Of a DNA stretch of 64,000 bases, positions 7,135 to 16,269 are shown piece after piece. The position numbers were made by a program, and so were the translations under genes. The notes under the pieces were generated by a model. It saw only the letters and a list, made by a program, of their open reading frames with translations. It did no database searches and was not told the DNA's origin. Numbering within the stretch: position 1 is the stretch's first letter; each line of letters begins with the position of its first letter. The DNA is from Deltaproteobacteria bacterium (lineage in GTDB: Bacteria > Desulfobacterota > Syntrophorhabdia > Syntrophorhabdales > JANXAF01): positions 41,152-105,151 of the forward strand of contig JAOADT010000003.1 of NCBI GenBank assembly GCA_026417175.1, read 5' to 3'.

Positions 7135-8811
7135 TTAGGTAGGATAAGTCTCGATGAACTTTTTTATGCTCTTTTGGACAAGTCCAGCCGCCCTTAACTC
7201 TTTTTTTTGTATCAGAGCCTTTTCCACATCCAGTATTCTTTCCGGAGAAGGACTATCATGGGGAAAAAGCTTCTTAGAAAGACCGAACAAATATTGAAGC
7301 ATTGAGGTCCAGTCCTTATCCATGACACTTAAGTAAGCTCCAAGAGCGATCATGTCCGGATCGCTATCCCAACCTTTTAGCAACCCGTAATAAAACTTCG
7401 CCTTCTCAATTTCGTTTGCTTCAACACAGCTAAACACAAGTTCCTTGAGAATATCATAATCCTCGCCCAACATATTCAACGAAGCTTCTAAAAGATTTAC
7501 AGCACCCGCTGGATCTCCATCCGCCTTAAGTGCGATAGCTAGTGCCAGGTAAGAGTTCTTTGTACGGTAACCTCTATTTATAGCCTCTTCAAGCTTTTCC
7601 CTTGCCCTATGGTAGTCTTGGCTTAATAGATACAGAAACCCCTGTAAATATTCGTACCTTTCAGTATATTTGCCACCTTCTTCAATTATAACCGATAGCA
7701 ACTCTGCATCCTTCAACACTATAGAAGTATCCGCAAGAAGATTTACCACTTGAGAATCTGTGACTTTTTCACCTCGTGCCAATTCTATGTAGAGTTTCGC
7801 TTCCTTTTCTCTACCCAATTTCGCCAGACAGAACGCTTTTCTAGCGTAGAGCCCAGCCCTAAGCGCAGGAAGACTTACAGGGTACGTAGAAATTTTAAGA
7901 TTGACCGATTCGGCAAATGAAAGTTCTTGCAATGCATCAGCGTATTTTTCTTGAAAGAGATACACATCCGCAAGAAACATGTTGGATTCAAAGTCCTTTC
8001 CATAAAGCGCTCTGTATTCACTTATGTAGTCTAATGTCTCCTCAAACTTTCTTTGTTCTGTGAAGGTTCTAAAAATGTCTAGAAAGGCTATTGCTACATA
8101 CCTGCCTTCAACGAGTATCCTTTCTTTTTTTGCAGCCTGTATGAAATCTGTGAGATGTTTTAACCCTTCCTTTGTTCTTCCCAATCCAAGAAGTGTTTTC
8201 CCATAAAAAAATTTAGTGATAAGATCATCCGGCCTTTCAGCCAGGTCCAATTCAAGGAGTCTTTTGTTCCTTTCAAGTTTTTCTCTAATGTTTGTTTCTA
8301 ACTCATATCCATAATGAGTTATGGGAATATCTACGTAGCGTAACGGAATCTTTTTTCTCTTCAAAGAGAAAAAAGGCTGCTCATGAACACGTCCCTCGAA
8401 CAATACGCCTCTTTTATTTGGGAAGACTCGAATTTGATAGGTCTCTTCAATTACTTCCCTTTTTTTTAGCCTGATAAGGAGATAGAAAGCATAGCCTAAG
8501 TGTGTCTTGAGGATGGTCTTCAGATCACCCGATCTTTTTGTGTCGAATTCGTCGTCTGCGTCAAGCCATAAAATATAATCCTTAGTTGCATGTTTTATTG
8601 ATTCATTCCTTGCAGCGGAAAAATTATCGCACCATTCAAAAAAATAAACCTGCGCACCAAAGGATTTTGCAATTTCGACTGTCTTATCCTTCGATCCAGT
8701 ATCTACGACTATAATCTCATCCGCAAGTCCCTGAACAGACGAAAGTGCCCGGGGAAGATTCTTTTCTTCATCCCTTACAATCATACAGATGGAAAGCGTA
8801 GGATCTTTCAT
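7135..8811 (-). CDS. family 2 glycosyltransferase with TPR-like C-terminus
   Basis: A 558-aa protein. Residues 1-230 are a GT-A fold family 2 glycosyltransferase: SICMIVRDEEKNLPRALSS, the IIVVDTGSKDKTVEIA nucleotide-sugar motif, and the metal-binding DADDEFD near residue 85. The rest is a chain of helical pairs with TPR character (for example PDDLITKFFYGKTLLGLGR and YDILKELVFSCVEANEIEKA). GT2-TPR proteins next to flagellin genes often glycosylate flagellin. It lies between fliW and fliC and probably ends the flgF-to-fliW transcript. The acceptor and sugar are inference. It is cytoplasmic, with no membrane segment. Confidence 0.85.
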   Translation of the reverse strand: MKDPTLSICMIVRDEEKNLPRALSSVQGLADEIIVVDTGSKDKTVEIAKSFGAQVYFFEWCDNFSAARNESIKHATKDYILWLDADDEFDTKRSGDLKTILKTHLGYAFYLLIRLKKREVIEETYQIRVFPNKRGVLFEGRVHEQPFFSLKRKKIPLRYVDIPITHYGYELETNIREKLERNKRLLELDLAERPDDLITKFFYGKTLLGLGRTKEGLKHLTDFIQAAKKERILVEGRYVAIAFLDIFRTFTEQRKFEETLDYISEYRALYGKDFESNMFLADVYLFQEKYADALQELSFAESVNLKISTYPVSLPALRAGLYARKAFCLAKLGREKEAKLYIELARGEKVTDSQVVNLLADTSIVLKDAELLSVIIEEGGKYTERYEYLQGFLYLLSQDYHRAREKLEEAINRGYRTKNSYLALAIALKADGDPAGAVNLLEASLNMLGEDYDILKELVFSCVEANEIEKAKFYYGLLKGWDSDPDMIALGAYLSVMDKDWTSMLQYLFGLSKKLFPHDSPSPERILDVEKALIQKKELRAAGLVQKSIKKFIETYPT

Positions 8812-8880
8812 CTCTTTTTACTTTTTCACTCTAAGGCTGGTCTTTACAAGCGCCCTGTTTTCGTGCTAAGCGGTTCGTGC

Positions 8881-9333
8881 TCATAAATTAATCTTGCGAG
8901 AGCCTTTGCTTCCTCTTTTGCATCGATTAATGGTCTTATTTTCGCTTTCTTTTTTCACGGCAAAAGGGACTGACACACCGTACGACTCATTTTCCAGAAC
9001 GATCTGGGTGAACCTACCCTCCTTTATGTTTATAAGAAGGGGTGACCTTAAGTTCACATAAAGGGTATCTCCGTCCACCCTAACTATACACATGATAGCT
9101 AGGTTCCCTATGTTGCCCCTAAGCCCTACCTCATTCTCGAGTATCTTTTCGTCCACCTCAAAAGAGTACTCATCCAAAATATGATATGGGTTTACGAGAA
9201 TGAAAGAAAACGGGCCTTCTTCTGCAGAAAGCAGACGAAATGGGGAATCCTTGCCACCAAAATCACTCATCGCAAAATTTCTGCATTCTTCGAATCCTAG
9301 GATTTTTCCCTTGAGTTTTATGTCATTACTCAT
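8881..9333 (-). CDS. fliW: flagellar assembly factor FliW
   Basis: A 150-aa FliW. The family pattern is visible: FRLLSAEEGPFSFILVNPY near residues 32-50, then the conserved NLRSPLLINIKEGRFTQIV near residue 112. FliW binds flagellin and CsrA alternately. When flagellin has been exported, free FliW titrates CsrA and lets more flagellin be made. The gene overlaps csrA by 8 bases, the usual partner arrangement. The basic C-terminal tail (NRCKRGSKGSRKINL) is not typical of the family. Confidence 0.93.
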   Translation of the reverse strand: MSNDIKLKGKILGFEECRNFAMSDFGGKDSPFRLLSAEEGPFSFILVNPYHILDEYSFEVDEKILENEVGLRGNIGNLAIMCIVRVDGDTLYVNLRSPLLINIKEGRFTQIVLENESYGVSVPFAVKKESENKTINRCKRGSKGSRKINL

Positions 9334-9559
9334 TTTTGGAAAAAAGCCTCTTCACATTTTGTATGTCTGTGACTGCTGCCATCCTATTCGATTTTTCTAT
9401 TTCACTTAGAAGCTCCTCTCTCAAGATCAAGTACCCTTTAGGTGCTTCAATTCCAAGTCTTATCTTGCCTTTATTTTCATCTATTATCAAAATCCTTATA
9501 TCCCCATCTGTGCCCTTTATTATCAGAGCTTCGTTCTTTTTTCTGGAAAGAACAAGCAA
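9326..9559 (-). CDS. csrA: carbon storage / translational regulator CsrA
   Basis: A 77-aa RNA-binding dimer protein. MLVLSRKKNEALII is the typical start and IRLGIEAPKG is the core strand. The usual V-H-R-E-E segment is replaced by LILREELL; the RNA-contacting arginine is kept. CsrA binds GGA motifs over ribosome-binding sites and blocks translation. Position between flgL and fliW is the classic flagellar setting. The likely target in this window is the fliC leader. Confidence 0.95.
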   Translation of the reverse strand: MLVLSRKKNEALIIKGTDGDIRILIIDENKGKIRLGIEAPKGYLILREELLSEIEKSNRMAAVTDIQNVKRLFSKNE

Positions 9560-9568
9560 GTATACCTC

Positions 9569-10456
9569 TCACCTCAGATAGTTGAGTATACTAAGCTCCT
9601 GTATTTTTGCCATAGCGTAAAGCGCCGTCTGATAGGCCAAAGTCATTGCATTAAAATCACTTATGATCTTAGTCAAGTCTGCATCTTGGACTTCCGATTT
9701 CACTGTCTGAATATCAGTTTTTCTTATTTCCAGGAGATCTTTAACTCTCTCTAATTTTCCCAGGTATGTTCCGACGTAGGACAGATTGGATTCAGTTTTT
9801 CTGAGTGCCGCCTCAAGCCCATCCAAAGATTCCCTGATCCCTTCCACATCATTAGCTTCCAGTGCATCTTTTAGATCCTTAAGAACGGAAAATATGTTAG
9901 TATCAGAGATAAAAATTTTTGAACCGGATAGGCCTAACTCTTCTGAGACATCATTGTCTACGTATACTTTCATAACATCTGAGGTCCCGTTGTAGGTTAC
10001 ACTATAGTCATCATTTAACTCGAATGGCTTTGTGTCCAAAGTTTTTCCAGAAAAAATATACATCCCTGAGACATTTGTATTTCCGATAGAGACAAGCTGC
10101 TCTATTATTCCTTTTATCTCCTCGCTGGAAGAAAGTCTTGTTGATGAATCCATGGTATCTGAAGCCTGCGTTATGGCGATTTCCTTCGCTTTTGTTAGTA
10201 ATTCATGGATCTTATTTAAAGCCGAATCATAGTAATTTCCAAGCACGGTAAGCCTATTTATGTTTCTTTCATGTTGCTCTCCCTTTTTGAGTTCGGAGTC
10301 GAACCGAAGGCATATGGAAAAATCTACAGGGTTATCAGATGGCTTAAGCAAGGCTCTACCAGAGGAAATCATCGTCTGATAGCGATCGAGTTCAGACTTC
10401 ATATTGAGGAGGTCTCTTTTGAATATCTCGTATCTTAATCTATCGGAAATCCTCAT
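9569..10456 (-). CDS. flgL: hook-filament junction protein FlgL (HAP3)
   Basis: A 295-aa flagellin-like protein. The N-terminus (LNMKSELDRYQTMISSGRA followed by LLKPSDNPVDF) and the C-terminal helix (FNAMTLAYQTALYAMAKIQE) match FlgL. Together with FlgK it joins the hook to the filament. It overlaps flgK by 4 bases (ATGA), and csrA follows after 9 bases. Confidence 0.95.
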   Translation of the reverse strand: MRISDRLRYEIFKRDLLNMKSELDRYQTMISSGRALLKPSDNPVDFSICLRFDSELKKGEQHERNINRLTVLGNYYDSALNKIHELLTKAKEIAITQASDTMDSSTRLSSSEEIKGIIEQLVSIGNTNVSGMYIFSGKTLDTKPFELNDDYSVTYNGTSDVMKVYVDNDVSEELGLSGSKIFISDTNIFSVLKDLKDALEANDVEGIRESLDGLEAALRKTESNLSYVGTYLGKLERVKDLLEIRKTDIQTVKSEVQDADLTKIISDFNAMTLAYQTALYAMAKIQELSILNYLR

Positions 10457-11877
10457 CTTACAGCCTCAATGAGACTCTTGAAAAGTTCGTCCGCGATGTT
10501 AAATAAGCGTGATGCGGCCTGGTATGCGTATTGATATTTGATGAGATTGGCAACCTCCTCATCTATGGAGACACCAGAAATAGATTCTCTCTGCTTTTCC
10601 ATGATGGAATAGGTTGCCTCACTGAACTCTTTTACCTGAGATGCGTTTTTAGCAAGCTGACCAATTTTACTATTAAGAGAAGAGATAAAATCTGTAATTG
10701 TGCAATTTAAGATATTTCCTGTTACTTTATTTTGGAATTGGATCTTTTGGTTGGAAACCAAAGCAATTGTAAGAGCTATATTGTTTCCCAGAGGGACTCC
10801 TGTATCTGCTAATCCTTCGGAAGCCACTATGTTTCTTATGCTTGATTTTACTTCGTCTGATAGATCTATATCTTTTGCAAAGTATGTCTGAATATTCTTG
10901 AAAAAGAAAACATTCTGCGTACCAAAAAGCGTGTACCCTTTAACATGAACATTGTTTACTTCTCTTATCAACGCTTCTGCCAAAGAATCTAGATCACTTA
11001 TAAACTCTGGTATAACTTTGTCTCTCATCTTTATGAGTGCTCTGAGCTCACCACCTTCGAGAGTATCTGTTATGTTTACAAGCTTTCCAAGTGGGTCGAC
11101 CCATGCAACACCTGAAAAACCGTTTGTTCCCGTATCAATTGGACTTAAATTGTAAGATTTTCCCCCGTCTACAAGAAGATTACCACTTTTCGTTAGGACT
11201 GTTATCATTCCAAAATCGTCTTCGAAGTATGTCACTTTCAGTTTGCCAGAAAGTTCCCTTATTAAGGTTTGCCTCTTATCCATAAGATCGTTGTCACCTG
11301 TTGTCCCTGATGAGCTTTCGAATATCCTCCTGTTTAGATCGGCTATTTCTCTGGTTATTCTGTTTATATCTTCAATCTCAACTTTCAGTTTTTCATCGAG
11401 CTCAATTTGAAGTTGAAAGAGACTGTTGTATATGTTTCTTATAACCCTACACAGGTTCTCACCAGATGCCTTTATACCTTCCCTTAAAGAAACGCTGTAA
11501 GGGTCCGAAGAAAGTTCGTGCCAGTTGTTAAAAAATTCAGTTATGCTTTCTGAAAGTTTAGAGTTGTCTTCGTTGAGTATAGCTTCTATACGTTCGTAAT
11601 ATGTATGGTAGACTTTATTTTCCTCTAACTCTGTATTTTTTTCGCTTAGCTGTCTTTCAAGGTATCTGTCAGTGTATCTTATAACGCCCTTTATATAAAC
11701 CCCATTTCCAAGAATTGCATTTCCTATCCTGGATGAAGCCTCGGGCTCCAAAACAGGGGCCTGCCTAGAATAACCCTCAGTATTTACATTTGAAATGTTA
11801 TTCGCCGTTATCTGAATAGAGTACTGCGTGGCAAGAAGGGCGTTTTTAGCAATATTTAGAATGGAAGAAATGCTCAC
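10453..11877 (-). CDS. flgK: hook-associated protein FlgK (HAP1)
   Basis: A 474-aa junction protein. The rod/hook family N-terminus is clear (SIQITANNISNVNTEGYSRQ, residues 21-40), and the C-terminus (VDEEVANLIKYQYAYQAASR-like, here SIDEEVANLIKYQYAYQAA) carries the D0 heptads. The length is at the lower end for FlgK. It lies in the flgN-flgK-flgL order, 3 bases after flgN. Confidence 0.96.
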   Translation of the reverse strand: MSISSILNIAKNALLATQYSIQITANNISNVNTEGYSRQAPVLEPEASSRIGNAILGNGVYIKGVIRYTDRYLERQLSEKNTELEENKVYHTYYERIEAILNEDNSKLSESITEFFNNWHELSSDPYSVSLREGIKASGENLCRVIRNIYNSLFQLQIELDEKLKVEIEDINRITREIADLNRRIFESSSGTTGDNDLMDKRQTLIRELSGKLKVTYFEDDFGMITVLTKSGNLLVDGGKSYNLSPIDTGTNGFSGVAWVDPLGKLVNITDTLEGGELRALIKMRDKVIPEFISDLDSLAEALIREVNNVHVKGYTLFGTQNVFFFKNIQTYFAKDIDLSDEVKSSIRNIVASEGLADTGVPLGNNIALTIALVSNQKIQFQNKVTGNILNCTITDFISSLNSKIGQLAKNASQVKEFSEATYSIMEKQRESISGVSIDEEVANLIKYQYAYQAASRLFNIADELFKSLIEAVR

Positions 11878-11880
11878 TTT

Positions 11881-12330
11881 TTATGCCTCCCTAGAAAATA
11901 GTAAGGAAAACCCCTGACTTCTCATCTTTCCACGCGCGTATTCCATGTTTTTATTTATTGATTCGATGATGTTCTCTATTATTCCTTTCATGTTGTCCAT
12001 TGAAAATGACAAAAGTCCCATGTTTCTTTCCATTTGAGCCTTGATGTCTGAAATAAGAGAAAGATATTTGTCCTTCATGTCGTTGATCTTCGAGATGACC
12101 TCGTCCTTTTCTTTCTCACTTAGGGTTTCCATCAGTTTTTTTCTCTCCATCTCTATAAACTCGATTTTTTTAAGGAGTGATTCTTTCTTATTGTTACATT
12201 CAATTATACCTTCTACCGAAAAAGAAATGATAAAATTGCGTTCTTCCTTTAGAACCTTTAAGAATTCTCTAAGAACTTCGATCTCCCTATTGGAAAGTCG
12301 AATTATGGTTTCTTCTTTGTCGTAAATCAT
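11881..12330 (-). CDS. flgN: FlgN family export chaperone
   Basis: A 149-aa helical protein with a coiled-coil core (EVLREFLKVLKEERNFIISF, KKESLLKKIEFIEMERKKL). Size, helical make-up and position between flgM and flgK fit FlgN, the cytoplasmic chaperone that delivers FlgK and FlgL to the export gate. Sequence conservation in this family is weak, so the call rests partly on context. It overlaps flgM by 4 bases. Confidence 0.82.
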   Translation of the reverse strand: MIYDKEETIIRLSNREIEVLREFLKVLKEERNFIISFSVEGIIECNNKKESLLKKIEFIEMERKKLMETLSEKEKDEVISKINDMKDKYLSLISDIKAQMERNMGLLSFSMDNMKGIIENIIESINKNMEYARGKMRSQGFSLLFSREA

Positions 12331-12623
12331 AGTATTGCATCTAACAAGTGACTTTTTATTATGGCCTTCGCAACAATCTGACCCCTCATGTTGTACGTCT
12401 TAGTCTCAACAAGCTGTTTTACTTCGTCAATTTCTTCTGACCTTACCTCTGGTTGCCTAAGCGCCTCTTTTTTTATCTCTTCAAACGTTTTTTTTCGACT
12501 CAATTCTATAATGTCTGAAACATCGACTGTCTTATTCCCAGGCTCACCTTTCTCCCTTTTTGAATCGGGTGTCCTCAATATAGCATCAAGTAATCTGACA
12601 ACATTGGAGTCATTGACTTTCAT
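12327..12623 (-). CDS. flgM: anti-sigma-28 factor FlgM
   Basis: A 98-aa protein. The C-terminal half (EIDEVKQLVETKTYNMRGQI, then VAKAIIKSHLLDAIL) matches the FlgM sigma-28 binding region, with the usual I-x-x-L-K-x-x-I-x-x-G-x-Y pattern. FlgM holds FliA inactive until the hook is complete, then is exported. FliA is encoded at 25.9 kb and sigma-28 type promoters are seen in the window. It overlaps the end of flgJ by 14 bases. Confidence 0.9.
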   Translation of the reverse strand: MKVNDSNVVRLLDAILRTPDSKREKGEPGNKTVDVSDIIELSRKKTFEEIKKEALRQPEVRSEEIDEVKQLVETKTYNMRGQIVAKAIIKSHLLDAIL

Positions 12624-12966
12624 TGTAATCTACCCCTCTTGTTTTTTTATCGGCATCTTCAGAGAGTTCTTTAGATTTTTCTGCACGTATGTACTTAAGA
12701 AGGAAATTTCCAATTCCTATGCCTTTCTCCGCCAGGTATTCCGAAGCTTTCTCGTACAGGATGTCCCAGTAAGTATTCTCCGTAAAAGACTTCTTAGAGA
12801 GACTCACTGTCTTTTTCATTTCCTTAAAAAGAAGGAAGATAAAAAAGGATTCAAAAGTCTTCGCAACCTTTTTTGGGTCAGCTTTTTGGAAATTGTTCGT
12901 TTTATCGGAGAGTATGGCAGGTGAAAAAATGTATCCAAAACCTGTCCTATCTAGTGGATCTTTCAT
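12610..12966 (-). CDS. flgJ: rod-binding protein FlgJ, N-terminal domain only
   Basis: A 118-aa protein that covers only the rod-binding domain of FlgJ. The core is KKVAKTFESFFIFLLFKEMKK, then YWDILYEKASEYLAEKGIGI, matching the family pattern (A-x-x-F-E-x-x-F-x-x-x-M-x-K). The peptidoglycan hydrolase domain found in enteric FlgJ is absent, as is common outside the Gammaproteobacteria. A separate muramidase would be needed for rod penetration; none was recognised here. It lies between flgI and flgM. Confidence 0.9.
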   Translation of the reverse strand: MKDPLDRTGFGYIFSPAILSDKTNNFQKADPKKVAKTFESFFIFLLFKEMKKTVSLSKKSFTENTYWDILYEKASEYLAEKGIGIGNFLLKYIRAEKSKELSEDADKKTRGVDYNESQ

Positions 12967-12968
12967 TC

Positions 12969-14075
12969 TCAGATCACCTCCAGTTCAGCATGAAGAGCAC
13001 CTGCGGCTTTTATAGTCTGAAGGATTACTATTATGTCCCTTGCCGTTGCACCTATAGCATTCAACGCAGAAACGAGCTCCTTTATAGTTATTCCACCCTC
13101 AAGTATAAAGAATCTCCCTTTTTCCTCTTCAACTCTGATGGAAGTATCTGGGGTCACTACAGTTTCACCCCTGCCAAAAGGGGAAGGTTGGCTCACATCA
13201 AATCTTTCTTTTATTTGAATGCTTATGTTTCCATGAGATACTGCCACTGTTGAAATCCTGACATTCTCTCCTATAACTACTGTGCCTGTCTTTTCATTGA
13301 CCACAACCTTTGCGTAAGTATCAGGTCGAATCTCGAGGTTTTCGATCACTGACACAAATTTGACAGGATCATCCCTCATCTCGTCTGGGATAAGAACACG
13401 TACAGTTGCTGCATCTCTGGCAGTGGCAGAGTTTTTAAAAACTTTGTTAATCTCTTCCGCGATCCTAATCGCATTTGTAAAATCTGGATCCCTAAGGGAA
13501 ATAATTAAGGAATCTTTATCAACAACCCTCTGATTTATTCCCCTTTCCACTATCACCCCATTAGGTATTCTCCCGACAGTCGTATGATTCTTTTGGACAG
13601 TTGCTCCTGCCCCTTGAGCTTGGAACCCTCCAACAACCAAGGGGCCTTGCGCAATCCCATATATCTCTCCATCCATTCCCCTAAGTGGTGTTGCAAGAAG
13701 CATACCACCTTCAAGACTTTTTGCATCTCCAATGGAGGAAACTATCGCGTCGATCTTTATTCCCGGTTTAGCAAACGGGGGCAAGGCTGCTGTCACAATT
13801 ACCGCTGCAACATTACTAACCTTTGTTTCAGAGGGGCTAACCTTTATACCCATACGTTCAAGCATGTTGGAAAGGGACTGATTTGTAAAAATGGTACTCG
13901 ATTTATCACCGGTTCCGTTTAACCCAACTACGAGACCGTATCCGATCAGTTGATTAGGCCTTACTCCATTTACGTATGCAACATCTTTTATACGAGCTGC
14001 AAACGAATTCTTACAAAGAGAGAAAAGAACAATACTCACAAAGAAAAATAGTGTGGGAAAACTCTTTCTTCGCAT
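12969..14075 (-). CDS. flgI: flagellar P-ring protein FlgI
   Basis: A 368-aa periplasmic protein that forms the P-ring bushing in the peptidoglycan layer. It has a Sec signal peptide (residues 1-27, TLFFFVSIVLFSLCKNSFAA), then ARIKDVAYVNGVRPNQLIGY and GLVVGLNGTGDKSS, which are FlgI hallmarks. The C-terminus (LVSALNAIGATARDIIVILQ) is also conserved. The length is normal. Its presence shows a Gram-negative envelope. Confidence 0.97.
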   Translation of the reverse strand: MRRKSFPTLFFFVSIVLFSLCKNSFAARIKDVAYVNGVRPNQLIGYGLVVGLNGTGDKSSTIFTNQSLSNMLERMGIKVSPSETKVSNVAAVIVTAALPPFAKPGIKIDAIVSSIGDAKSLEGGMLLATPLRGMDGEIYGIAQGPLVVGGFQAQGAGATVQKNHTTVGRIPNGVIVERGINQRVVDKDSLIISLRDPDFTNAIRIAEEINKVFKNSATARDAATVRVLIPDEMRDDPVKFVSVIENLEIRPDTYAKVVVNEKTGTVVIGENVRISTVAVSHGNISIQIKERFDVSQPSPFGRGETVVTPDTSIRVEEEKGRFFILEGGITIKELVSALNAIGATARDIIVILQTIKAAGALHAELEVI

Positions 14076-14085
14076 ATGAGCCCCC

Positions 14086-14781
14086 TCAAAATGGCCATAT
14101 TACGTCAAGGAGTCTTGCTGCCCATCCTGGTCTCAGTTTCTCTGAAACAACCCCTACACCAGAGTATACGATTTTAGCATCCGCTATCTGGGTGGAAAGG
14201 ATGGAGTTGTCAGCGGCTATGTCCTTTGGCCGTACAACCCCTTGCAGTTTTATTTCTTTTTTTTCCGCATTTATGTAAATCTCCCTTCTTCCCTCTATAA
14301 CGAGATTCCCATTGGGCAAAACATCTATAACCCTTGCTGTTATTGTGGCACTGAGTGAACCCGCTCTTGTCGTTTCTCCCTCACCTGTAAAATCATTCTT
14401 TGTGTTTGCACCGATTAGTTTGTCAGGATTTGAAAAAATGTGTGCCTTAGGATTAACCTCTAACCCAAAAAGGTTCGAAATCCCAGCACCTACAGACGAA
14501 GACCTTGTTGTGTCAGTTGTTGCTTTCTCTGAAGCCTGAGAGACCTCTACGATCCTCACGGTAATGATATCGCCCCTTGCTTTTGCTCTTTGATCAGTAA
14601 AGAAAACGTTCAGATAACTTTCTTCCTTCCACAGACTTCCAGGTGACTTTTCTTCTTGTCCTTTTGGTTTTGCAGAAAGATATACCTCATCTACGAAAAA
14701 AGGTTTGTCTTTTGCTCTCTGAAATTCGAGCTCACTACAACCGTAAAAAAATAAACAGATAAACAGAACAAACATCCTCAT
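14086..14781 (-). CDS. flgH: flagellar L-ring lipoprotein FlgH
   Basis: The L-ring protein of the outer membrane, 231 aa from the ATG at 14781. I chose this ATG because AGGGGG lies about 7 bases upstream and it places the lipoprotein signal at the N-terminus (MRMFVLFICLFFYGC). The Cys would be lipid-modified. A longer frame from 14802 would overlap flgA and bury the signal peptide. The core ARGDIITVRIVEVSQASEKA and the LPNGNLVIEGRREIYIN segment are typical of FlgH. Confidence 0.94.
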   Translation of the reverse strand: MRMFVLFICLFFYGCSELEFQRAKDKPFFVDEVYLSAKPKGQEEKSPGSLWKEESYLNVFFTDQRAKARGDIITVRIVEVSQASEKATTDTTRSSSVGAGISNLFGLEVNPKAHIFSNPDKLIGANTKNDFTGEGETTRAGSLSATITARVIDVLPNGNLVIEGRREIYINAEKKEIKLQGVVRPKDIAADNSILSTQIADAKIVYSGVGVVSEKLRPGWAARLLDVIWPF

Positions 14782-14791
14782 TTTTTTCCCC

Positions 14792-15469
14792 CTAAAAAAC
14801 AATGGTTACCTCCTTTTCACCCGATATGAGACCGACTATTTCCTTACCTGATGAAATATTTTTCAGTCTTACCAAATCCCCCAGTTTTCCCTTCTCTAAA
14901 GAGATGGCCTTCGTAGAAATTTTCATCCTGTCGTTTTCGAGCTTAACAGTCACCACATCACCCCTTTTTATTAAGTATCCTTCTTCTAAAAGATCCTTTG
15001 TTATTGCAGTGTTGGCCGGAACATTTTTCTTGAGTTTCCTTCCCAAAATATCTTCAATCGAAGATGGATAAAGACTCGGGTCATTAAGAAATGCCGTACT
15101 CTCGTATACATCATCCGGTTTTAGAGTCTCTCCTCTTTCCACATCCCTTTTAAGAACATAGAATCTTTTCATGGTCAAAACCCTAAACGGGACGTAGGCT
15201 GTTCTTTTTCTTCCCGATTTTTCTTCGATCTCTAAAAGGATCTGACCGTCGCCTTTTCTATCAGGTAGCTTTGCAATGATTATCCTTCTTACGTCTTTTT
15301 CTTCTTTTACTTCTTTTGGTATATTGCCAAATTGGACTAGAATCTCCTCTTCAACCCTGTAAAGCTTTTTTATCTCACTAACGAGATATCTCTCTAAGAA
15401 TGCCTTGTTATTCGCTAAGCAAATTTCGGTTCCAAAAAGGAAGAGAAGGAGGAATAAAATCACGCCCAT
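14792..15469 (-). CDS. flgA: P-ring assembly chaperone FlgA
   Basis: A 225-aa periplasmic chaperone for FlgI. The N-terminal signal peptide is short (VILFLLLFLFGTEICLA). The C-terminal SAF domain is clear: RDVERGETLKPDDVYESTAF and then KKNVPANTAITKDLLEEGYL followed by KRGDVVTVKLENDRMKIST. A GGAGG lies just before the ATG. It sits in the usual flgG-flgA-flgH-flgI order. Confidence 0.93.
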   Translation of the reverse strand: MGVILFLLLFLFGTEICLANNKAFLERYLVSEIKKLYRVEEEILVQFGNIPKEVKEEKDVRRIIIAKLPDRKGDGQILLEIEEKSGRKRTAYVPFRVLTMKRFYVLKRDVERGETLKPDDVYESTAFLNDPSLYPSSIEDILGRKLKKNVPANTAITKDLLEEGYLIKRGDVVTVKLENDRMKISTKAISLEKGKLGDLVRLKNISSGKEIVGLISGEKEVTIVF

Positions 15470-15471
15470 CT

Positions 15472-16260
15472 TTACCTCCTCACATTGTTCGCCATCTGAA
15501 GCATCTCATCTGCTGCTTGGACCGCCTTAGAATTTACCTCGTACGCCCTCTGGCCTATGATGAGATTTATCATTTCTTGCAATACATTCACGTTTGACAT
15601 CTCCACGTATCCTTGAAGCAAGGTCCCAAAACCTGACTCGCCCGGTCTTCCAGTAATAGGAGCTCCGCTCGCGTCCGTTTCCATAAAAAGACATTTGCCG
15701 ATGGCATTTAGTCCTGCGGGATTAGGAAACATGGCAAGCTCAATAGTCCCTAACTGTTGGGGCCTCTGCTGCCCCTGAACCACAGCTGAGACTGTTCCGT
15801 CTGCTTCTATTGAAATCTGGATTGTATTTTGAGGAATAGTTATGTTAGGCTCGAGCAGATACCCGTCTGATGTTACAATCCTACCATCCGCATCCCTTTT
15901 GAATGTACCTGCTCTTGTGTATGCTTTTTCACCTGTGGGGAGAATCACCTGAAAAAATCCATTCCCCTGTATTGCTATATCTAGATCATTCTGGGTCTGC
16001 TGTAGATCACCCTGTATGAAAATCTTTTGGACCGCAGCTAAAGTGGCACCAAGCCCGATCTGTATCCCTGTTGGGATCTGATTTCCACCCTCTGTCTTTA
16101 CTCCCTGGAGTCTCAAAGTCTGATACATGAGATCCTGAAAGTCCGCTCTACTCCTTTTAAAACCGTTTGTGTTTACGTTCGCTATGTTATTTGCTATCAC
16201 GTCTAAATTTATCTGCTGTACATTCATACCAGTACCTGCGGTCCATAAAGCTCTGATCAT
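15472..16260 (-). CDS. flgG: distal rod protein FlgG
   Basis: A 262-aa rod protein. The N-terminus ([20 protein letters not shown] near residue 22) and C-terminus ([20 protein letters not shown], then [12 protein letters not shown]) are the paired D0 heptads of rod proteins, and [10 protein letters not shown] is FlgG-like. The ATG at 16260 is preferred over the GTG at 16266 because AGGAGG sits 5 bases before it. It is followed 2 bases later by flgA. Confidence 0.96.
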   Translation of the reverse strand: MIRALWTAGTGMNVQQINLDVIANNIANVNTNGFKRSRADFQDLMYQTLRLQGVKTEGGNQIPTGIQIGLGATLAAVQKIFIQGDLQQTQNDLDIAIQGNGFFQVILPTGEKAYTRAGTFKRDADGRIVTSDGYLLEPNITIPQNTIQISIEADGTVSAVVQGQQRPQQLGTIELAMFPNPAGLNAIGKCLFMETDASGAPITGRPGESGFGTLLQGYVEMSNVNVLQEMINLIIGQRAYEVNSKAVQAADEMLQMANNVRR

Positions 16261-16269
16261 GCTCACCTC

